Part shown: positions 1 to 5,780 of the stretch, in pieces
How positions within the stretch are numbered: position 1 is the stretch's first letter
How the letters are laid out: each line of letters opens with the position of its first letter
The notes under the pieces: model-generated
Told to the model about the DNA's origin: nothing
What the model saw: the letters and a program-made list of their open reading frames with translations, nothing else
Databases searched by the model: none
Made by a program: the position numbers and the translations under genes
Assembly (NCBI GenBank): GCA_028875345.1
Contig: JAPPEG010000346.1
Location: forward strand, 1-46,750
Origin: Gemmatimonadota bacterium
Lineage (GTDB): Bacteria; Latescibacterota; UBA2968; UBA8231
Reading direction: 5' to 3'
DNA length: 46,750 nucleotides

Positions 1-2
1 CG

Positions 3-152
3 TACTCCATCTGCCGCCACGTCAACGACCATCCGCAGACCGGCTTTTGGGCGAGTGTATTTTCAGTGGTGATTGAGGCCGATCAAGGCCGTATGCACAT
101 CAGCCGTGGCAACCCCTGCGCGACCCCGTACGAAACGTATTCGCTCAACTGA
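3..152 (+). CDS. C45-family acyltransferase/peptidase, C-terminal end (partial)
   Basis: Only the last 49 codons are in the window; the frame is open from the left edge to a TGA at 150-152. The peptide has the look of the C-terminus of the acyl-CoA:6-aminopenicillanate acyltransferase-like (peptidase C45) family: an ICRH stretch, then HP(Q)TG, a hydrophobic strand, then RGNPC and a terminal YETYSLN. In that family the last strands pack against the Ntn-hydrolase core; the catalytic Cys would lie upstream, outside the window. The stop is 11 bases before the next start, so the two genes are probably co-transcribed. Family assignment rests on pattern memory of a short tail and is tentative. Confidence 0.4.
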   Translation, partial: YSICRHVNDHPQTGFWASVFSVVIEADQGRMHISRGNPCATPYETYSLN

Positions 153-163
153 CAGGAGTCACC

Positions 164-1609
164 ATGGGCACCTTGCACGGCATGATTATCGACGCAGTCT
201 CCGGCGAATCGCTCGACGCCAAAGTCCACGTAATCAATGCCTCGGGCACCTTTTCCCATCCGCCGAACTCCATGCTGAAGCGCGGTCCGGGCACGCCGTT
301 TTTCTTTTGCGATGGCGCGTTTGCCGTCGAGGGCAGCCGGGGGCGCACGGATGTGCTGGTCGAGCGCGGCACTGAGTACGAACCCTATCGCACGACCGTT
401 GAGTTGCCCGCAAATGGCCGCGTCGAGTTGGAGATTCCGCTGCGCCGCTGGTATAGCCCCCAAGAGGACGCTTGGTATCCGGGCAACACGCACATTCACT
501 ACGACGAGAAGGAGACTCGGCCCGACGAGCGGCTCGGGATTGATTGCAGCGTCGAGGGGTACAACGTCACCTGCGTCAGCGTGCTCGACCGCCGCCAACT
601 GCCCTACGCCTCCAACAAGTATCCCATTGGCGTGATGAACGAGTTTACGACCGCCCATCACGTCCTCGACATCGGCGAGGAAAACCGCCACTACGGAGAC
701 AATTCGCCGTGGGGCTTTGGCTACGGCCACGTGATGTTGCTCAATATCCGCAACCTCGTGCAGCCCGTCAGCCGCGGCCACACCCTCGCCGGGCAATTCG
801 ACCCGGACTACCCGCCCTTGTGCTTTTGCTGCGACGACGCCCGCGAGCAGGGCGGCTTGGTCATCTGGTGCCACAACGGCCGCGGCATGGAGGCTCCGGT
901 GGCCGCGGCGTTGGGCAAGCTCGACGCCTTCAATCTGTTCGACCCCTTTTGGATGGATCCGGAATACGACCTTTGGTACAAGCTCCTCAACTGCGGTCTG
1001 CGGCTGCCGGCCTCGACTGGTACGGATTGGTTTGTGTGCTCCAATAACCGCGTGTACGTCCAAGTGGACGGGGAATTTTCGTATGCGAGTTGGATCGAAG
1101 GTATGAAGCAGGGGCGGACCTTTATAACCAACGGCCCGGCGCTCCAGCTCACGCTCAATGGGCGTCCGATGGGCGACACCGTGGAATGTGGGAATGGCAC
1201 GAAGTTAGAGGCCGAAGTGACCTTTAGCTCATTTTACCCAATTGAGCGCGCTGAGTTGGTGGTCAACGGCGTGGTAGTCGAGCGCTGGGAATGGCCCGAA
1301 GGGCGACGCGAGGGCGTGTTGCGCCACGGCTTCAGGGCCGAGCGCGACGGTTGGGTTGCCGCCCGGTTGTGGGGCAACTCACGCGACAGCTTCGACCAGT
1401 CCATTTACGCGCATTCGAGCCCGAGCTATTTCCACTGCGGTGCGCCGTCGGCCGAGCGCGAGGCGGACGCGAATTTTTTCCTCCGCTCGATTGACGAATC
1501 GCTCAAGTGGATCGGCACGTATGGCCGCTACAACAACGACCAGCAGCGCGAGGATGTGCGAGAACTGTTCAGGAGGGGGCGCGAGGTGTTCGCGAGAATT
1601 AGGAATTAG
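164..1609 (+). CDS. CehA/McbA-type metallohydrolase (PHP-like)
   Basis: A 481-residue protein that starts with a beta-rich domain (residues 1-100), like the carboxypeptidase-regulatory-type domain often preceding this family. A metal-binding GNTHIHYDE motif follows near residue 106, typical of CehA/McbA and PHP-superfamily hydrolases. Further metal-ligand candidates are in GEENRH, YGHVML, VIWCHNGRG and the late STGTDW motif, matching the family's conserved His/Asp order. Family members hydrolyse esters or phosphoesters; the substrate here cannot be told. No signal peptide is visible. AGGAG precedes the ATG by about five bases. The last residues (RN) and the TAG stop are written by the heptamer repeat array at 1597-1634, so the native C-terminus may have been altered. 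Confidence 0.75.
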   Translation: MGTLHGMIIDAVSGESLDAKVHVINASGTFSHPPNSMLKRGPGTPFFFCDGAFAVEGSRGRTDVLVERGTEYEPYRTTVELPANGRVELEIPLRRWYSPQEDAWYPGNTHIHYDEKETRPDERLGIDCSVEGYNVTCVSVLDRRQLPYASNKYPIGVMNEFTTAHHVLDIGEENRHYGDNSPWGFGYGHVMLLNIRNLVQPVSRGHTLAGQFDPDYPPLCFCCDDAREQGGLVIWCHNGRGMEAPVAAALGKLDAFNLFDPFWMDPEYDLWYKLLNCGLRLPASTGTDWFVCSNNRVYVQVDGEFSYASWIEGMKQGRTFITNGPALQLTLNGRPMGDTVECGNGTKLEAEVTFSSFYPIERAELVVNGVVVERWEWPEGRREGVLRHGFRAERDGWVAARLWGNSRDSFDQSIYAHSSPSYFHCGAPSAEREADANFFLRSIDESLKWIGTYGRYNNDQQREDVRELFRRGREVFARIRN

Positions 1610-1634
1610 GAATTAGGAATTGGGAATTGGGAAT
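1597..1634. repeat. Heptamer array A (GAATTAG / GAATTGG)
   Basis: Three to four tandem copies of GAATTAG pass into two copies of GAATTGG. The array overlaps the last codons and the stop of the CehA-like gene and lies directly before the four-helix-bundle gene. Related arrays occur at 2774-2863 and 4768-4852, and a short copy in inverted orientation (CCCAATTCGTAAT) sits at 2001-2013. Confidence 0.9.
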
Positions 1635-1649
1635 AATGGGGTTTGGGGG

Positions 1650-2012
1650 ATGAAGGTTGATAATATAGTTCAGGCGAAAAGTTATCAGTTTGCCGTGCGA
1701 GCGATACGGCTTTATCAACACTTGTCGGAGACTAAAAGGGAATTTGTGCTATCTAAGCAGTTACTACGCTCCGGCACAAGCATCGGGGCCAATGTTGAGG
1801 AGGCAATTGGCGGACAATCCCGTGCCGATTTTGTCGGCAAACTTGCCCTTGCCTACAAAGAAGCGCGTGAAACCAGCTACTGGCTACGTTTGCTGAAAGA
1901 CACCGGCTACTTGACAGAAACCGAGTTCAACAGCATTCACGCGGACGCAGAAGAACTTTGCCGAATCCTCGGCTCAATCCAAAAAACCACAAAAAACACT
2001 CCCAATTCGTAA
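1650..2012 (+). CDS. Four-helix-bundle protein (23S rRNA IVP / S23 type)
   Basis: A 120-residue protein with the family signature LLRSGTSIGANVEEA (from about residue 39), followed by ADF, KLALAYKEARET and YWLRLL, typical of the TIGR02436 four-helix-bundle family first seen in intervening sequences of 23S rRNA genes. Its molecular role is unknown; relatives form pentameric bundles and one group (Avd) assists diversity-generating retroelements. ATG at 1650 follows a G-rich stretch and begins the usual family N-terminus; a longer frame from a TTG at 1620 would translate the repeat array and is rejected. The TAA stop overlaps the rsmA ATG by one base. The gene is bounded on both sides by heptamer repeat sequence, suggesting it arrived as a cassette. 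Confidence 0.85.
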   Translation: MKVDNIVQAKSYQFAVRAIRLYQHLSETKREFVLSKQLLRSGTSIGANVEEAIGGQSRADFVGKLALAYKEARETSYWLRLLKDTGYLTETEFNSIHADAEELCRILGSIQKTTKNTPNS

Positions 2013-2782
2013 TGCAATCCCTCTTAACTCACTATTCCATCCGCCCCAAGAAAAATCGCGGCCAAAATTTCCTCACCGACACTGCCGTCCTGCGCCGAGA
2101 AGTAGCTTGCGCCGACATCGCGGCCAGCGATACGGTGCTGGAGATTGGGGCCGGAATCGGCAATCTGACGCAGTTGTTATTGGAGCGAGCCGGGCAGGTC
2201 GTGGCGGTAGAGCAAGACCGCCAGTTCACCCCGTGCCTCAAGGAATTGCAGCGGCGGTACGGGCATCTCAAGGTAATATGGAGAGATGCGTTGGCCGTGG
2301 ATTTTCCGCCCTTCGACAAGGCGGTGGCCAACCTGCCCTATCAAGTGGCGCTGCCGATTGTATTCAAGCTGCTAAACCAGCGCTTTGGGCGGGCCGTGCT
2401 CATGCTGCCCAAACGGCTGGCCCAGCGGCTGTGCGCCACCGTCGGCCAACCAGGCTATAGTCGGATTGGAGTCACCGTCGGGCGGCTGGCGCAAGTAGAG
2501 TGGATCGAGCAGGTGGACAAAGACGCCTTTTTTCCCCGCCCCGAGGTCGAGAGCGCACTCGTACTCATCAAGCGCACCAAGCCCAAGTTTGCCGTGCCGT
2601 CCGATGATTTCTTCCGGCAGGTCCTAGAAAGCCTCTTTGCCCGCCGCCAAGCGCGCGTCCAGCAAATCGTCCCCGCAGCCGCCCTCGCCAGCCTGAGCAA
2701 GAAAATCAAGAACAAACCCGTGTACACCGTCACGCCGCGCGAGTTCGGCGAAATCACCCGCGCTTTGTGGGATAGGAATTAG
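2012..2782 (+). CDS. rsmA: Ribosomal RNA small subunit methyltransferase A (KsgA/Dim1)
   Basis: This SAM-dependent enzyme dimethylates the two adjacent adenines of the helix-45 loop of 16S rRNA during small-subunit assembly. A 256-residue protein begins with KNRGQNFL, the usual N-terminal motif; LEIGAGIGNLT (43-53) is SAM motif I, VEQD is motif II, and NLPY (107-110) is the catalytic motif IV. FFPRPEVESA and a C-terminal helical domain follow. The motif continues as NLPYQVALP rather than the NLPYNI usual in bacteria, and the preceding DFPPFDKAV also looks archaeal-like. ATG at 2012 is chosen because an upstream in-frame ATG at 1958 would overlap the four-helix gene. No Shine-Dalgarno precedes it: upstream sequence is heptamer repeat, so translation may be coupled to the preceding gene. 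Its last codons and TAG stop lie in array B. Confidence 0.87.
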   Translation: MQSLLTHYSIRPKKNRGQNFLTDTAVLRREVACADIAASDTVLEIGAGIGNLTQLLLERAGQVVAVEQDRQFTPCLKELQRRYGHLKVIWRDALAVDFPPFDKAVANLPYQVALPIVFKLLNQRFGRAVLMLPKRLAQRLCATVGQPGYSRIGVTVGRLAQVEWIEQVDKDAFFPRPEVESALVLIKRTKPKFAVPSDDFFRQVLESLFARRQARVQQIVPAAALASLSKKIKNKPVYTVTPREFGEITRALWDRN

Positions 2783-2863
2783 GAATTAAAAATTAAAAAT
2801 TAAAAATTAAAAAATTCCCAATTCGTAATTCCTAATTCGTAATTCCTAATTCCTAATTCTTAA
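2774..2863. repeat. Heptamer array B, two inverted arms
   Basis: The left arm has GGAATTA followed by several AAAATTA units; the right arm has alternating AATTCGT and AATTCCT units, so the two arms are broadly complementary. The array fills the space between convergent rsmA and trxB and supplies the stop codons of both (AAT TAG for rsmA, TAA GAA TTA for trxB). As RNA it could fold into a long AU-rich hairpin and act as a two-way terminator; this is inference. Confidence 0.9.
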
Positions 2864-3795
2864 TGCGCTAAAAACCGCTCGGCCTCAATTGCCGCCATAC
2901 ACCCGGTGCCGGCTGCGGTGACGGCTTGGCGGTACACGGAGTCCTGCACGTCGCCGCAGGCAAAAACCCCGGGAATACCCGTGGCGGTCGAATCCGGTTC
3001 GGTGAGGATGTAGCCCTGCTCGTTCATTTCCAACGCGCCTTCGAAAAGCTGGGAGTTGGGTATGTGGCCGATGGCCATAAAGACTCCCTCGCAGGCAAAC
3101 TCCCGCGTCTGATCTGTTTGGGTGTCCTTGAGCAGGACCCCGCGCACGGCCAACTCGTCGTCCGCCTGTAAAATTTCCTCGATCGTAGCGTTGACCACGA
3201 AGTCGATCTTGTCGTTGTCCTGCGCGCGTTTGAGCATGATTTTGGACGCGCGGAATTCGTCGCGGCGGTGGACGATGGAGACCTTGGAGGCAAATTTCGT
3301 TAGGTAGGTCCCTTCCTCCATGGCCGAGTCGCCGCCGCCGACCACGACTAGCTCCTTGTCGCGGAAGAAAAAGCCGTCGCAAGTGGCGCAGGCCGAGACT
3401 CCGTGCCCCATGAGCCGCGTCTCGGATTCTATACCGAGGAGGCGCGCCGAGGCACCAGTGGCAATGATCAGTGCGTCGCAAGTGTAGGAGGCGTCATCGC
3501 TTTTGACGGCAAAGGGCCGCTTGGACAGATCGACTTCGGTGGCAATTTTGAATTGGCACTCGGCCCCAAAGCGCTGGGCCTGCTGGCGCATCAGATCGAC
3601 GAGTTCTGGCCCCATGATGCCGTCGGGGAAGCCTGGGTAGTTTTCGACGTCCGTGGTAATGGTTAGTTGGCCGCCCGGCTGCAAGCCTTCGAGGACGAGC
3701 GGGGCTAGGTCGGCTCTGGCCGCGTACAAAGCGGCGGTTAATCCGGCCGGACCCGAGCCGATGATGACGACTTTGTGGTGGTGATTGGTGCTCAT
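2860..3795 (-). CDS. trxB: Thioredoxin reductase
   Basis: NADPH-dependent flavoenzyme that reduces thioredoxin in the cytoplasm. The 311 residues match the low-molecular-weight bacterial type. The FAD-binding [16 protein letters not shown] motif lies at 13-28, PGGQLT and ENYPGF follow, the redox-active CATC is at 136-139, the NADPH-binding [10 protein letters not shown] follows, and the C-terminal FAD motif includes FACGDVQD and [19 protein letters not shown] lies six bases before the ATG. It is the second gene of a minus-strand pair, 15 bases after the dehydrogenase stop. Its own stop codon is inside repeat array B. Confidence 0.96.
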   Translation of the reverse strand: MSTNHHHKVVIIGSGPAGLTAALYAARADLAPLVLEGLQPGGQLTITTDVENYPGFPDGIMGPELVDLMRQQAQRFGAECQFKIATEVDLSKRPFAVKSDDASYTCDALIIATGASARLLGIESETRLMGHGVSACATCDGFFFRDKELVVVGGGDSAMEEGTYLTKFASKVSIVHRRDEFRASKIMLKRAQDNDKIDFVVNATIEEILQADDELAVRGVLLKDTQTDQTREFACEGVFMAIGHIPNSQLFEGALEMNEQGYILTEPDSTATGIPGVFACGDVQDSVYRQAVTAAGTGCMAAIEAERFLAH

Positions 3796-3810
3796 TGTTC
3801 TCCTTATTAT

Positions 3811-4767
3811 TTAGACGATGCGGCTCAAAAGTTCTCTGCCCTCCAACCCTGCCAACAGGTTGCCCACCGACCGCTCGGCCATGATTTGGCGCGTCTGGTG
3901 CGTTGCGCTACCTAGGTGGGGTATGATGACGAGGTTATCCAGCGCTAGGAGGGGGTGGTCGCGGGGCAGGGGTTCGGGTTCTGTTACGTCGAGAGCGGCT
4001 GCGTAGATTTCGCCGTTTTGCAGGGTTTCTAACAGCGCGTCGTGATCGACGACGCCTCCGCGCGCGGCGTTGACCAGCACGGCCGACTTTTTCATCAGGC
4101 CCAGTTCGCGCCGGCCTATCATGCCCCGCGTCTGATCGGTCAGCGGCATGTTCAGTGTCACGAAATCCGCCTGTTGGAGTAGCTCGTCTAGGCCGACGTA
4201 GCGCGCGCCGAGGTCGGCTTCGGCCTTGAGGTTGCGATTGCGGTTGTGGTACAAAACGGTCATGTCAAAGGCCAGTGCGCGGCGCGCTACTTGGTAGCCG
4301 ATGCTGCCCAACCCAATGATGCCGATGACTTGGTGGTGGACTTCCTGCCCCAGCATGAAACTTGGATCGTAGGCCACAAAGTCCGGGCCGCGGGCGAAGT
4401 GGTCGCCTTGGATGAGGTTGCGCGCCGCGGCCAAGAGGAGGGCGAAGGTTATATCGGCCGTTGCGCCATCGAGGATCTTGGGCGTGTTGCCTACGGGGAT
4501 GCCGCGCTCTTGAGCGGCTTGGAGGTCGATGTGATCGACGCCGACTCCGTAGTTGCTGATGACGCGGAGCTCGGGCATGAGATCCATGTATTCGGCGGTG
4601 AAGGCGTAGTGGCCGTAGTTGTACACGCCTTCGATGATGCGGAGGAGTTCGACCGGAGGCTGCGGCTCCAGCGGATTCCAGCGCACGATCTCGGCGTGTT
4701 GCTCGATCATGGGGATGATGGTGTAATACGGTTCGATTTCCGAGCGGATTAGGACTTTGTAGGACAT
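3811..4767 (-). CDS. D-isomer-specific 2-hydroxyacid dehydrogenase
   Basis: A 318-residue NAD(P)-dependent reductase of the glyoxylate/hydroxypyruvate/phosphoglycerate dehydrogenase family. The Rossmann motif GLGSIG is at 152-157; the catalytic triad is visible as Arg236 in NAARGG, Glu265 in EPEPLP and His284 in PHLGSAT. VGVDHID and GNTPKILDGATAD match the substrate-domain motifs. The exact acid substrate is unknown. It lies 15 bases upstream of trxB and probably shares its transcript. The bases immediately before its ATG are repeat array C (AATTCC units), so there is no Shine-Dalgarno site and the native leader seems to have been replaced. Confidence 0.92.
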   Translation of the reverse strand: MSYKVLIRSEIEPYYTIIPMIEQHAEIVRWNPLEPQPPVELLRIIEGVYNYGHYAFTAEYMDLMPELRVISNYGVGVDHIDLQAAQERGIPVGNTPKILDGATADITFALLLAAARNLIQGDHFARGPDFVAYDPSFMLGQEVHHQVIGIIGLGSIGYQVARRALAFDMTVLYHNRNRNLKAEADLGARYVGLDELLQQADFVTLNMPLTDQTRGMIGRRELGLMKKSAVLVNAARGGVVDHDALLETLQNGEIYAAALDVTEPEPLPRDHPLLALDNLVIIPHLGSATHQTRQIMAERSVGNLLAGLEGRELLSRIV

Positions 4768-4852
4768 TGGAATTAGGAATTAGGAATTAGGAATTAGGAA
4801 TTCCCAATCTCCAATTCGTAATTCGTAATTCCTAATTCGTAATTGGGGATTG
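4768..4852. repeat. Heptamer array C, two inverted arms
   Basis: About five GGAATTA units are followed by CCCAATCTCC and then AATTCGT/AATTCCT units, ending in GGGGATTGGG. The array touches the start codon of the minus-strand dehydrogenase. Its two arms are inverted relative to one another, as in array B. From 4853 to 4938 I see nothing recognisable. Confidence 0.9.
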
Positions 4853-4938
4853 GGTTGCAGGGAAGGGAATATAAAGAAGGCGTCCGTTTCAGCAAGAGAC
4901 CTTGACGCCTAGGATGGCGTGGGCGACCTTGAGGCGTC

Positions 4939-5688
4939 ATGCTGATTGCACATCCCAAAGGACACTATCGCTTTCTCCAGGGCATTGACCCCTATTCCTG
5001 TGGCGTCGTCGCCGAGCCGGGCTGGGAGATCGTTCGCGTTGTGCTGGCCGAGCCGCTGCCTTGGCGCGAGGGCTTTGAGCGCGTGGATGCACATCTGGCG
5101 GCGGAAGGCTACGACCGCGTCTCGCTCTGCGCGATGGAACTGCGCTCGCCCACGCCTTTTACCATGCAGGGGTTCATCGACTTCAACCGCGAATACTGCG
5201 CCGTCCTGCGGGCGTGGGGTTTGTACGTAGATGAGCTCAATCCGGTGGCCCGTACGAATGTTGCGCCGGCGTTCGATCCGCCGGATGTGCCTTCGCTGTA
5301 CGCCTTTTCCTACGCGGTTCCCAACGATCAGATTGACCGTAAGACGCTGATTGTGGCTGGTGCTGGCGAGTTGCGGGAGGGACACCTTGTGACCGAGGGG
5401 ATTATCCGCCCCGGCGACACTTCACCCGCTGCCATGCGCGAGAAGGCCGCTTATGTGGCGCAGGTTATGGGCGAGCGGCTCGCGGGTCTCGGCGGGACGT
5501 GGGATCTGATCGATGCGGTTGACGTGTACACCATTTATCCCTTAGCGGACATACTCGAAGAAATTCTCCTGCCGATGATGGGCGCGGCGCGGCGATACGG
5601 CGTTTGTTGGCACTACGCTCGGCCGCCGGTTGTGGACATCGACTTTGAGATGGATCTGCACGGCGTGGTGACGCAGCGGATCGTCTAA
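4939..5688 (+). CDS. RidA-like (YjgF/UK114 superfamily) protein, probably two domains
   Basis: A 249-residue cytoplasmic protein with no signal peptide or membrane segment. The C-terminal half (about 120-215) has the RidA-like pattern: a conserved VAGAGEL strand, then a helix with KAAYVAQVMGERLAGLG and an ending W-D-L-I-DAVDVYTIYPL strand. The N-terminal half contains GFERVDAHLA, LCAMELRSP and NPVARTNVAP, the last reminiscent of the ligand-binding Arg strand of RidA proteins, so it may be a diverged tandem repeat. RidA proteins deaminate enamine/imine intermediates; activity here is unproven. The ATG has only a weak GAGGCG upstream. It is a lone plus-strand gene facing the accessory island, and its stop overlaps the decayed PPTase tail on the other strand. 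Confidence 0.55.
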   Translation: MLIAHPKGHYRFLQGIDPYSCGVVAEPGWEIVRVVLAEPLPWREGFERVDAHLAAEGYDRVSLCAMELRSPTPFTMQGFIDFNREYCAVLRAWGLYVDELNPVARTNVAPAFDPPDVPSLYAFSYAVPNDQIDRKTLIVAGAGELREGHLVTEGIIRPGDTSPAAMREKAAYVAQVMGERLAGLGGTWDLIDAVDVYTIYPLADILEEILLPMMGAARRYGVCWHYARPPVVDIDFEMDLHGVVTQRIV

Positions 5689-5738
5689 GCTCCGACGTAT
5701 CCATCCGCCGGTTCCAAAGCTACCAACTTCCACCACTC
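5685..5738 (-). pseudogene. Remnant of the 3' end of an Sfp-type PPTase gene
   Basis: On the minus strand this reads EWWKLVALEPADGYVGA and a stop, almost the same as ERWKLIALEPADGYVAA near the C-terminus of the intact PPTase at 11326-12045. At DNA level 5693-5738 and 11385-11430 are 46 bases long with three mismatches by my count. No other part of the gene is recognisable here. The fragment lies immediately downstream of the sensor kinase gene, in the same orientation as the intact copy. Confidence 0.75.
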
Positions 5739-5780
5739 TTGCATCCCACCAGCTATTAAGCACCAAAGGAGCCGCCACGG

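Noticed and set aside
83-1063. 326-residue minus-strand frame opposite the CehA-like gene
   Set aside because: Low-complexity Val/Ala-rich shadow of the real gene; no start context, and it is fully overlapped.
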